From Fomes fomentarius (Eukaryota > Basidiomycota > Agaricomycetes > Polyporales > Polyporaceae): 64,000 nt of DNA. Each line of letters starts with the position of its first letter. Position 1 is the stretch's first letter. A model generated the notes under the pieces. The model did no database searches. It saw only the letters and a list, made by a program, of their open reading frames with translations, and was not told where the DNA came from. Below are positions 1 through 10,366 of this stretch, piece after piece. The position numbers and the translations under genes were made by a program. The stretch covers positions 930,001 to 994,000 of the forward strand of contig JABYQN010000011.1 of assembly GCA_022606135.1 (NCBI GenBank), read 5' to 3'.

Positions 1-83
1 GGCGGAGGATTATCGCCGATATGGAGAGCTGGATGCCACAGTTTCGTGCGCGAAAGGGCACGACTCTGAGAATAGACATGTGA
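1..83 (+). CDS. 3' end of an F-box/LRR-like protein (5' part outside window)
   Basis: Only the last 27 codons are present. They include the motif ESWMPQFRARK and end in TGA. The gene at 885-2186 ends with the closely similar QSWMPQLHARK at the same distance from its stop, so this is the tail of a tandem paralogue. The parent family is recognised through that neighbour: F-box proteins recruit substrates to SCF ubiquitin ligases through C-terminal repeats. Nothing more can be said of the missing 5' part. Confidence 0.6.
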   Translation, partial: RRIIADMESWMPQFRARKGTTLRIDM

Positions 84-884
84 GTGGTTCGTGACTGGGA
101 GTACTGCCTACTGTTAGAGCCTGACGCGATGCTGTCAAGGGAGGAAGTGATCAGGTACCCCTCAGATGAACCCAGTTCAATTGAACAGACGTAGGAGTCT
201 TTCCAAGGTTCGCGCTCCGTTCTATGGATCTACGGATCCTCATAGATCTGAAGCACTAACTCTGGTCCTGCTCCGATTGATTGTGCACCACAGGTTCACA
301 TGTTATCGTCGCGGAATAGGTCAAGATCGGACGACGAACGTCGCATGGAAACTTGCCACCGTTAGGCTACAATGCTTCTCGTCTGTCAATTCCCATCCCA
401 TCAATGTCAGGCGTGCTGGTACTCCTCGCATTGAGACCACTGCGAGCTTGTGTGGCTCCCCGCAAAATCGAGCGGGAAGGCTTGTTACTGGGTACAAGGC
501 TCAGCGTGCTACCGTTTGCTCGCGAGAGGCTAGCGCTACCACTGGCACAGCCCAGCTGAGAAGTTGGAATTAGCCACTCTCACTGCTCAGTATTCATATA
601 CTCCAACTTGATGGATATTGATAAATCAACTCATCAACTTGAAGGTGAACCGGTTGGCAATTGGATGATGATGTTCAGTCAGATTAAGTCGTCTCGCTGT
701 CTGGCAATTAGTCCCACGCCACTAGCGCTTGTTAGCTTCCCATGCTCTCCAGTATGAGAGCAACCACTCCACCTCCACGAACGACTCTCCGATCACTGGT
801 CCTGCTGGATAGTAAGTGACTCTCCTGCCACACCTATCGACTACTGACTGCGTATATGCTCCGCTCATACTCTGTAGTCAGGAG
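84..884. other. Intergenic region with a probable 5'-UTR intron
   Basis: No convincing gene. The 135-codon frame at 166-573 has no recognisable domain and I treat it as chance. A clean intron (GTAAGT at 812, TGTAG ending at 877) lies just before the ATG of the next F-box gene, so that gene probably has a spliced leader. Confidence 0.5.
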
Positions 885-2186
885 ATGCCTATCCACCTTC
901 CACACGAGCTTACGGACTCTATCATTGGCTTTGTGCGAGACGAAAGAGACGATGACCCACGGGGCCCGTCGACTTTGCTCGCCTGCGCATTGGTTTGCCG
1001 TGACTGGGTTCCTGCAAGTATGCATCATCTGTTCAGACAGATTTTTCTGTGCGGAAAGGTGAAATACGATCGCTTTGTCCACGGAGTATTACACTCGGAC
1101 GCCCTGAGGTGCCATCTACGGTCCACAGTGAGCCTCTTCATCGGTGTCAATGGCCCCTATGACGCATTCCATCCGTGCCTCGTCCGGGATGCTAATGGTC
1201 CTTATTACGGCCCGCAAGCGCGCGAACGAACCTCCCGCAGGGATCCATGTCGCCTATTCTTATGCAATTTCGCCCGCCACCTACCGAATCTCGAGAGCTT
1301 ACTACTCAATCTGATCCAATGAGACGACTACCTTCCCCTGCGAGGAGAATCCAATCTGTTTTCGGGATTCCCATCGATCACGACACTGAGCCTGATCAGT
1401 TGTCGTTTCCCCTCAGTCGGATTCCTGTGCCACGCCCTCCATTCGCTACCGCGGCTTGTTGCGCTAGAGTTGAACTATGTTCAATTTTCTCATGTTCACC
1501 CAGCCGTACCTCTCCCATTGTCCCAACCGGCTCTTCGACATCGATCATCCCCGGGGCTTGAATGGCTGAGACTCCGTATAGACGATCTTGTGGACCGTAC
1601 CACATGCTACGTTTTTCTCTTCACATGGCTTGCCTCCGTATGCTCCGTCGATGTCTTACGACTCGTTGCACCAAGTGCCCTCAAGCTAGACATACGTCCT
1701 AATGGTGCGTTCTCCAAGATCATCTTAGAGTGGCATGCATGAATCTGATGATGATTATCATGCTTAGCAAACTTTCCGATCGCAGCATATACCAAGCTAG
1801 AGAGCCTGACTCTCGCACTACGGAGCTTGAAAATCGATGCTGCGATTGTATGGGCCAACGTCACGCGCTTGCTGGAAGAAGTATCTTCTCCGCTGAAAAC
1901 TCTCACATTACACCGTATGTGTACTAGTGAAGCTTATGCGCTGGCGCACAGCAGCAACGTCGGCCTCGCTGGAACACGTCTTGATGCAGCCGCAACAAAG
2001 GAAATCGATTCAATCCTGTCGCAAGAGAAGTTCGAGGGCCTTGAAGTGGTCTGCTTGTCCCATCTGTTCGTCATTAAGGAACAGATGGACGAGCCGGGGC
2101 AGGCGAACCTTCTCGCGACGATTCAGAGCTGGATGCCGCAGCTACATGCTCGGAAGGATAGTACTATTCTGAAAGTGGGCTGGTGA
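885..2186 (+). pseudogene. F-box/LRR-like protein interrupted by one in-frame stop
   Basis: The start MPIHLPHELTDSIIGFV followed by LLACALVCRDWVP is an N-terminal F-box (residues about 1-45), the Skp1-binding part of an SCF ubiquitin ligase adaptor. Leucine-rich stretches such as LPNLESLLL and FPSITTLSLISCRF follow. One frame carries the whole protein except for a TGA at 1320-1322, placed where the flanking context (LIQ-stop-DDYLPL) suggests a former Trp codon. An intron at 1705-1767 (GTGCGT...CTTAG, 63 nt) removes four further stops and keeps frame. The tail matches the paralogue at 1-83. Otherwise the frame is well kept, so this could be a recent null allele, a sequencing error or a stop that is read through. 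F-box genes of this kind are expanded and fast-evolving in agaricomycetes. Confidence 0.7.
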
Positions 2187-3293
2187 GTAACACTCGTCCG
2201 CAGTACTCTGCTCGGAGTCTCATGGGAGACCTTGATTCACAGTTTTCTGGCCCGATCCTTCAGAGGTCGTTGAAGGAGGCACATTTTGACCCGACGGGCG
2301 TAAACGTAGCATGCGCAGACGCGGGAGTCATCGGGAGGTTCGTCGCGCACCGCTCGATTCATTGAATCAACCTGTATTCATGCGTCTTGCCCTTCAATAG
2401 CTTGCATTATCGTGATTATCGTGCTAATCTTGTATATATCGGTATAAATGAAAAGCGCGGATTACCCACAAACTTCGAATGGCTACGGCCCCGAGGCGCC
2501 TGTATCTCAAGCTGAACACTGCCTGCATCGCAATGCCGCAATTCTAGGGCGTGTGCCTCGCGATATTGCTCATGACACAATGGTTCTCGGCCCGATACGT
2601 TTCCTCCACCCACAACGGTTCTCTCAATAATTTGCTTGCATGGTCGACTCCTCAGGCCCCAGGCCATGTATATGTCATATCTCCATAGCACATCGTTTGA
2701 TCTCGCTCATCATTTCCAGATCGTGTGCAAGTCGACAATCTTCAAGTTGGCCGTACTGTGGAAGCTAAATCAACTCAGACTTTCGGACGACCGACTCGGA
2801 TGTCGTGACGGAATGCACGCAGTGGATCCTGGCAGGCTCTGGACCGCACACGGTTCGCATAGTGGCTCGATGTGACGCTCTGACCATGTCATAACCCTCC
2901 CGGGTCACATTAGGGATCCAGAGCGCTCATGGCGCACCGACTATGACGACGTCACTCACCCGTACCCTTTCACTACGCTCTCCAACTTAGGTATCTCGCC
3001 GTCCCAATATGGTGCCATGGGCGACCCCGATCGATGCTGCCCGTGTCGCGTTCTCCGTGGTGCGTATATAGTCCTGTCGTAGGACATCGACCGCGTAAAA
3101 TCTCCCTCCTTCCTACTACCCACTGCACCAGAGCCTCGTACGCATTATGGGCGCGCATCCAGGGCACACCTCCAATCTCAGGTCGGGCAACCCAAATGCT
3201 CCGATGCACACGCAAGGACAAGGCGGTAGCCCCAGAGTACGTTCCTCATGGCTTTCCTACTTTGCAGTACACATCTGACTGGGCCCACAGACG
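2187..3293. other. Gene-poor stretch; possible upstream exons of the next gene
   Basis: No recognisable protein or RNA. The last 300 bases carry splice-like signals (for example CCCACAG at 3290) and may include 5' exons of the membrane protein that follows, but I could not fix a start there. Confidence 0.4.
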
Positions 3294-4050
3294 ATGATTT
3301 TGGGTATGGCCACCGTCGCCGCCGGACTCGGTGCATTCTGGCTCCTTCAGTGGAAGGTGCAGAACCGTCGCCACGACTCTCCTAACGCGGCAGAGATGCC
3401 TACCTGTACGTGTTTGCCTTTTCCCTGTAGCATCTTCGATGCTGATCGATTGAATACAGGGCAGTTCCGCCACGCTCAGCAAGCTCCTGAGTTCAACTCC
3501 CGTATGAGCACGCCCGGAGGAACTCACACCGTCGTGCCTAGCCGTCAAGATCCCACGCAGTATAAGACTGCCAAGCCTGCCGACACGAAGGACACCAGCG
3601 GCGGTGGCGGAGCGGCGTCGAGTGGGATGGTTCAGGCTCATGCAAGTGGCGATGGTGGCCGCGGCTTGGAGAGTAGCGGATCTAGTGAACGTGGCGGCGA
3701 AGCAGGGACAGCCAATCCTCGCGAGAAGGACAATGCCGCCCTTCAGAGGGAGGACGCATCTCATGACAGAGGTGTTGTCTCTTCTATCATGACTGCTCTG
3801 CACGTTAGTCACCGACGACCATATTTACGATGATCAATGACCCTTACCCGAGCCACTAGGGAAACCCGAAGGAAGCAACTCAAGACTCCGAGGGTCATGT
3901 CGGCCAGCCTGCGCCCAATAGGAGATTGAATGACCGCGGCGGAATGTACACGAAGGTTTGCGATTCACCAGTGACCGTTGTCCCTGATGATACCCACACT
4001 AACCCACCATGCAGAACTCTGATTACAAGGATAGTTACCGTAGGGACTGA
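3294..4050 (+). CDS. Small single-pass membrane protein, function unknown
   Basis: Four exons (3294-3405, 3460-3803, 3860-3955, 4015-4050) give 195 residues in frame. The N-terminus (MILGMATVAAGLGAFWLL) is one hydrophobic segment. A basic stretch follows, then a Gly/Ser-rich hydrophilic tail with the motifs GGTHTVVPSRQDP and RGGMYTKNSDYKDS. This layout, a short N-terminal membrane anchor and a soluble polar tail, is common in small mitochondrial inner-membrane proteins; that location is inference. The first intron (54 nt) has no stop and a length divisible by three, so retention would give a longer protein. The last two exons were added because GTTAGT...CACTAG and GTTTGC...CATGCAG introns keep frame and reveal a conserved-looking tail. 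The start may lie further upstream. I do not recognise the family. Confidence 0.55.
3406..3459 (+). other. 54-nt stop-free intron
   Basis: GTACGT donor and AATACAG acceptor with a CTGAT-type branch site. Removal joins T|GG into a Trp codon (MPTWQF). Because it is in frame, it could be retained without breaking the protein. Confidence 0.6.
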
Positions 4051-4192
4051 TTGGTCATATGCATAATTCATCACCATACTGTTTGTAAAATTACTACGTG
4101 GACTTCTCCTGGGCCCTATATCAAGGCTGGTATACGCAATAGGATGCTGTGCTTTGTCTGTCAATAGCAAGCTCATTGTTCGCATGGGCATT

Positions 4193-4271
4193 GGTGCTAT
4201 AGTGTAGTGGTTATCACTTGGGATTTTGAACGTAACCTTCCCAAAACCCAGGTTCGAACCCTGGTAGCACC
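4193..4271 (+). tRNA. tRNA-Gln(TTG) with a short intron
   Basis: The 7-bp acceptor stem GGTGCTA/TAGCACC closes the gene. A T-arm follows the usual pattern (CCAGG-TTCGAAC-CCTGG). The anticodon stem TGGGA/TCCCA encloses a loop reading TTTTGA, so the anticodon is TTG, preceded by the invariant T33. About 8 extra nt (ACGTAACC) sit directly after position 37, the standard place for a eukaryotic tRNA intron. Internal A and B boxes (GGTTCGAACC at 4251-4260) would drive RNA polymerase III, and a T5 run near 4287 is the likely terminator. Confidence 0.9.
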
Positions 4272-5560
4272 TTTGCACGGGTATTTCTTTTTCTCCTACC
4301 TCAACCACCAGAGATCGGACTTCTGTGGCCGTTGACGTTGAACGTCCGAACTCGTACATGATGATCACTTGTCTCTCGTTGTTCAGTCATCAATCAGGGA
4401 TTATCTGGTTGCATTCACACTGCAACATACTGATAAGTACTTGGGACCGCTCATGCTGTCACTGGCTAGCAAGGTGGGATGACATTTCAACCATCTAGCA
4501 CATCGACTACGCAAGGTGTGACGATACGCTCCTAGATAAAGAAGGTAGAGAGGTACATCAACGGGACCTTGGGAGAACTCTATAGTGTATCGACAGCAAT
4601 TACGCGCGCCGGACGCGGTAAGCGAGGCACGAAGTCGTGTGCATGATACGATCAAGTACGGTAAATGGATTTGAATATAATATGAACGAATGAGAGGAAG
4701 ATGGACCGAGGCCAATCATGCTACAGTGAGAGGGCTAGAGAGACGAAGAGACGAGACGAGAGATGAGAGAAGGGCTATACAGCTTGTGTGTGATAATTAG
4801 ATAGATAGATAGATGGAGAGACGGAGGGGGGAAAGAGAGTGGATTTGAGAGCTGAGAGAGCTGGACGGGAATGAGAGCGGAATATGATGGGGATTGGGGC
4901 CCCAGGAAAGGATGTCTCAAGTCGGCAGGCCGGAAATCCCAGGCCGGAGACTATACACAAGCGCACGGGAGTTATTGTAAGGGGTTGATGAGAGGTGTGA
5001 AATTGGGACACAGGGGTAAGGGAGCGGAAGTGTGCGAGTTGATGACAGGACGAGGGTAGAGAGAGCGAACGTCGGACGTCGTATCCGGGGCCGGATCGAG
5101 GGAAGTGTGCGAACGGGGCCGAAGGTGAGTAGCCTCGCTGGCACCGCAACCGACGTGAGCCTCCGACGAAACACGTTGAAAACGTACTCGAGCCTCGGGG
5201 TAGTCGCGGGGTGACGGCGCAGTGCCGGCGGAATGGTAAGCGAGAGCCAAAAGTTCAAAAACTCCGGGTTGAGCCGTGCGAGTGGGGGGCGGGCCGAGAC
5301 CAGCGGGCGACGCTAAAATTTGCGAAGCTAATCGCAGCTTAGTATACAACATCTGGGTGGGAGAGACAATGTTAGCATCTGCCACTCTTCGTCCGGGGTC
5401 ACACGCGGGCGCAGACCCCGCCACAGCCAGCGAGCGGGAACCGGCCAGGGTACACTGAATTAGGGGCCGGAAGGACGCACCTACGGCTATGACTTCCTGC
5501 CAGCCCTTAGTCTAAGCCTGCCGTAAACTGGCCCTGGACGCTCCCGCAGGCGGCCATGAA
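4272..5560. other. Intergenic, purine-rich and GC-rich low-complexity DNA
   Basis: No gene is seen. The stretch 4730-4870 is GA-rich with a (TAGA)n microsatellite around 4797-4815. The overlapping minus-strand frames at 4735-5424 are Ser/Pro-rich translations of this biased DNA, not genes. Confidence 0.6.
4797..4815. repeat. TAGA tetranucleotide microsatellite
   Basis: About four to five tandem TAGA/GATA units inside a GA-rich tract. Confidence 0.8.
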
Positions 5561-7053
5561 TCACTTGCGGCGCGGGAGGAGGGCCACAGACAGATCGTGG
5601 CGAACCTGGCGTCCGTCCTTGCCGAAGTATCGCTCAGTCTCAAACGACCAGACGAGGTTGCCGATCATCCAATCGCCGAGGCCGTCGATGTAGACCTGCA
5701 ATTGCGCGTCGATCTCGGGGCCCCAGGATGGGAGCGCCTTGCGGAGCGCCTGGAAGCGGTCGATGCACGCGAGGCAGAGGTCGCCGACGTAGTCGACGGC
5801 CTCCTGCAACTCGAGCTTCTGTTGGTTCTGGACGACGACGATCATGTTGTGCGTGTCACCTATCATGGGGTGGGGGATTGGATGGATAGTGTCAGAACGG
5901 ACTATGGAGCGCAGCTTTGATAGTGGTGATTGCGGGGATACATACCGTTAGCCTGTTCAACGTTGAACGAGAAGATGTCCTGTGGAGGCAACGAGAATGT
6001 CAGAATACGTACTCTCCACCCCCATCCGTGGATGCAACGCGGGATGGCGAAACATGCAGGACACTCACGTTCGACCACTAAAAATATGGGATAGGATTAG
6101 CACGCGCTCGGAATTCACCGCCCACAACCTGCTCACCGTAACCAGATCGTTCGCAGCTTCTCCCAGTCCCAACACGATGGGGTGCTCCATCACCTCGTCG
6201 GGAAGATCGAGCTGTGCAGCGGCGCGGGCGTGAGACACCACCTTTCCGCGGAGGTTATAGAGAGGGCTTCGACGCTCACGTTGTTCGCGTATTCGATCAG
6301 AGCCCAGCACGGCTTGCATCCGCTCGTGTCCCGGCGCATGGCAATGTAGGATTCAAGGTCGGGGATATTCCCTGAGGCGCGGTCCTTCGCTTGCTGTGTC
6401 ACCGCGCGGAAGAACAGCTCGAACGTCTCGATGAACCGTTTTTGCGCCCCGGGTGATCCTGTTGCTGTCATCCGGCGCCAGAAGCTGTGGAAGACAGAAC
6501 CGAAGGCAGCAATGTGCCAATAAGCCAATAGGCAATCATCAGCGCTCCGGTGAATAGCGAAGGAAGACAGAGGGAAGAGAAGAGAAGGTGTGATAGCCAC
6601 CGAGGAAGATGCGAACCGGGTAAGTGGGAAGGCGTGCACCGGCCACGAGGATACTCACCACTGCGTGAGCCTTCCTACTGCGGACGAGGGCTGGAAGCCG
6701 TGCGGGTCGCGCAATGCGCCGATCACCTCGCTGGCGGTACTGACCGTCTTGCGGTCGTCCATCTCGTCGCAGATGTTGTCAAGATGAAAGAGGTAGTTGA
6801 TGTAGTCGCAGCACACCCGCAGCTGCTCGTACTCCGCGAGCGGATAGCACATCGCTGTAAGTAGGCCACCCTTGAGCCCGTGGAAGGCAGCGCGCTTCTT
6901 CGCTCTGAGCCGGCAGCCGGAGAGAAGCCAATTCTTTGACTCTTCTGCAGCGAGCTTGCAGTTAGGGTTGACGCGCAACGCCCAAGGGCAGGGCGAGATG
7001 AGGTCGGAGAAGTTCAGCCTTGTCGGACGGTTACTAGCGGGAGCGACGGCCAT
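5561..7053 (-). CDS. Sesquiterpene synthase (class I terpene cyclase)
   Basis: Cyclises farnesyl diphosphate to a sesquiterpene in the cytosol. Six exons (7053-6659, 6484-6280, 6211-6137, 6077-6069, 5979-5946, 5859-5561) give 338 residues, the usual length for basidiomycete enzymes. The Asp-rich metal site is DNICD at residues 92-96; its second position is Asn rather than Asp/Glu. The NSE site is NDIFSFNVE at 228-236 (N228, S232, E236), and the C-terminal Arg-Tyr pair is at 316-317 in ETERYFG. Family hallmarks such as RRDTSGCKP, EVMEHP, GDTHNM and SWGPEID are intact. The fourth exon is only 9 nt and encodes Trp-Ser-Asn, including the first NSE residue. I start at the ATG giving MAVAPASN. No P450, oxidoreductase or transferase gene lies beside it, so no biosynthetic cluster is visible; the product cannot be predicted from sequence. 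Confidence 0.96.
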
Positions 7054-10000
7054 GATCACTGACGAAAAGACAAGACAGGGGACGGCTTAACCGGAGAATT
7101 AAAAGGTGGTAAGAGGTAAAGGGGACTGCGGTAGAAGAAAATGGGTGGCGAATTTGCATGGCTGAAGAGCGGGATGCTTTTAAGTCGGCGTCGCATTGCA
7201 ACCCCCGTTGGCTAGGTCTCACGGGAATTTCTGCAAAATTCGGTGGAATCAGGGAGAACACTGGCGTGCGGGGCGCGGTGGGACCTCTAGACGCAGAGGC
7301 GAAATTACGGGGCCTGACGAGGAGGGATAATGTTTGTCGTTCTCGGCAAGAGATTCACCGAGTGCGTTTCAGATCTGGCGAAAGGATATAGAGAAGGAGC
7401 GGCTAGCGGGGACCGCCCACGACTGTGCCCGATAAACAATAGGTTCATCGAGGCCGTACTGCGGGAGAAACGAAAAGAACTGACGAAGTTCATTGATGGG
7501 AGCGTCTTGGCAGAAACGGAGTGTGGGTGTAGAGTCTGCACTTCACGACTCACGCGTAGGCGAGGCCCAGTATTGTTCACATATCCTGGCCCATTTCGTC
7601 TTTCGCGTAGATTCATTTTGGTTCTTGTGAGCAAGCGCCAGGCAAAATATCCCAGCAGAAGACGGCACTCTGCTAACATTGCTCCCGAGTGGCTTCGAAG
7701 TTCGGCCGGCGCCGGAACTGATCCGAATCACCACCCCAGGACTGGCAAGCAAGGTAGTCCAGGATAATATGGATCTGGTGAAGATGAGAACTTCTGAGTC
7801 AGCAGTGAGCACACGAAGAGACGACGACACTAGATCTGGAGACTGGAAGAGTGTACGTGTCTTCGTAACAGGTCAAATCACCTGGGAGCCAACGGGAACA
7901 AACGCGCTCGGAGTAAGATTCGGCAATCTAGCGCGAATCTCGCAACGATCTGTGACTCGCCCTCAAACTGTCAAACTACATGGAAGCAATATACATAGAG
8001 TCATGAGAGAGGCTATGCATCAAGCAGTGCTCTGGGCCTCTGGATGAATGTTTGCGATCACTCCTACTGAACCTCTGCTGCTCTGAAGGCCGAGAGAAGA
8101 GAGAAAATAAGGATGGCCGTCAGGTCTACCTTCACGACCCCCGAACGGAGCTTGAAACGAAAGGGCGCGCATTGAGCGATGCGGTCTGCGTGGGAGTAGG
8201 CCTTCGCCTATGTGCCTTTCATTATCACCGTCGCCCGCTTTCCGCGCCTGACGTACCTCTAGACGGACTTGCATCATCTCTCATATTGATTGACAGTTCC
8301 AGAGATGGCGGGCCTTTCATCACAAATTGAGGCCGAGGCCGAGGGCACGCAAATGGGAGGATGTTTCCTGGCCGCACGGCCCCTGGTTCGAAACACTTAT
8401 CATAAGTGAATTAGAGAAAGCGCCAGAGTTCACGTACCATCACATGGGACATTTCTCCAGTCGTATCCCGATCCCAATGTTCTGCCTCTCTTGGACCCTA
8501 ACGACAGGTACATACGAGCCAATATGAGTGATCTGCAGCTAAATGTTATATAAGCAGCGACGGTCGTTGGCAGTGGAGATGGGGACATACCCCTTCGCGG
8601 TGCGCGTAAGTTTGGAGAAGGCTGTTCTCCTCTGAAAGCGCCCGTCAGATAGAGGAGATGCCCTCGACGGATCTTTTCAATGGATCTGGGGTTTAGGCGG
8701 CCGTAAGTCCGTCTTACACGGCAAGCGCAAGTCCGTCACACGCACGGAAGGATCGCTCGTCAGGTTACGAAGATGACGCGCGGGGTTCCGAATGTCTCTC
8801 CCAAGCTTGGCCGCAGTCCGTTGTGAAGTGTACTCTCCACCGTCCACACGAGGGAGAGTCCAAGCCCACGTCAATCTACGATGATGTGACACCGAGAAGT
8901 GCTAAGTCTTGGAAGTCTGGAGTTTGGAAGTTCTTTTAGAAAAGAGTGTCTCGACGAAGAGATGCAGTAATCTAACGTGCAACGCTAATCCGAAACTCGG
9001 GTGATGCGCGATCGCAGTGCCATAGGGACGCGCAGGGTCCAGGAGGGAGACGCGTTCGGTGATCAATTTGCCCCCCCCTCCCCCCCCCATGATGGTTTGG
9101 AAAAGAAGCGGTTTGGGGCCCAAGTTTCCTTGAGCGCGTGGAGAGACGCGGAGCTGCAAGTCTTCGTTACGGGCTACCTAGATTACTTGCTTGCGAGATA
9201 TTTGGTACCCCACAACGACAGTCCCACGAATGGTTGTACTGTTATATGAGATAACGCGACCCTTGAGATCAGCGTCAGACTTGGAGTCATCTCCACGTTA
9301 AGCCAGCCCTTGCAGGGAAAATTTGCGAGTCGGCGATGAGTGGCATCCACGCTATGGTTGCCGAGCAAGATCAGGTTGAAGTTGTTGTTGGTTCTGGGTC
9401 AAAGGGTTTTGTTTCAAGACGAGGTTGATCCCGCGATCCGACCAAAGCGCTGCTGTCCACTCTATTATGAAATGACGCGACCCTGGATCTAATCTCAGTG
9501 AGGGTGCGATAGAACCGGAGCGGTGTTGACGGTCAGCCGATTTACTCGTATTTGGTTGGGGCAGTAAAGCAGTAGTCCGTGAGTAGTGTTGTGCTTGGTC
9601 TGGTTTGGCCTGAAAGCCACCGGTTTGGCCTGGCTTGAGATGGTTTGTGGCTTGTAAAATTGCAGACCACACCATGGACCATGACTTGTAGTTTCAAGTT
9701 GGCCCGATCTGGTTCTGGTTTCGGCCATGGGTTAGCGATAGGACTGGTGCTTGAAGTCATAACTGATGTTAATGCTCAGATGGGCCACCATGCAACTGTT
9801 TACATGGTACCCACTTGCAAGTCCGTAACGGAGGATTTTGAGTAGACACCGGGTACTAGCTATGGCAAGGGTTAAGACTGCATAGGTATTTGCCAGCTGA
9901 CGGCGGTCGGCACCGAGTCCCTGCAACTGAGTTCGGTTCATATTGCTCAAGCGCTCAAAACCGAACTGGTTCGATGCTACTTGCAACTTGACGAATATCA

Positions 10001-10366
10001 GTTAAATATGGACTGATCACCTTCGTTCCCTACTGCTGGTCTTCCACTGGTAGGCACTGCGAACTCGGTCGCGACAATGACAAGTGAAAGCGCTCGGAGG
10101 GACGGTCCGACATTTGGCGCCTACGAGAGTTATTCACGTCACGTGCGCTCAGGACTTGGGCGCGTCCGCGTCAGTGGCACTGGCGACTACTAGCGCAGTC
10201 TCAACTCTAAACAGTCAATTCCTTCCCCACTGTGCCTACTATCCTCCCCAACGACTACGGTTGCTATTGCGAATATCACCAAACTGGTGTCTATCGTCTC
10301 TTGAACTAGCTTCTTCTCGGTGGTCGTAGGACCGTTATCGGCGTCGGTTTGACAAGCCCAATCAAT
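7054..10366. other. 3.3-kb gene-poor region
   Basis: No recognisable gene, RNA or transposon on either strand. It holds a poly-C tract (9071-9088) and a GT-rich low-complexity patch (9590-9660) repeating GGTTTGGCCTG-like words. The frames at 7330-7767 and 8052-8330 have no domain and no intron logic. Confidence 0.5.
9071..9088. repeat. Poly-C tract interrupted by one T
   Basis: Eight C, one T, nine C. Homopolymer of this length is prone to length errors and slippage. Confidence 0.9.

Noticed and set aside
4735..5424. Stacked minus-strand Ser/Pro/Leu-rich frames
   Set aside because: Translations of a GA-rich low-complexity tract without start context or homology.
9590..9660. GT-rich repeats as a CRISPR-like or transposon end
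   Set aside because: Units vary in length and spacing, there are no uniform spacers or terminal inverted repeats, and the host is eukaryotic.
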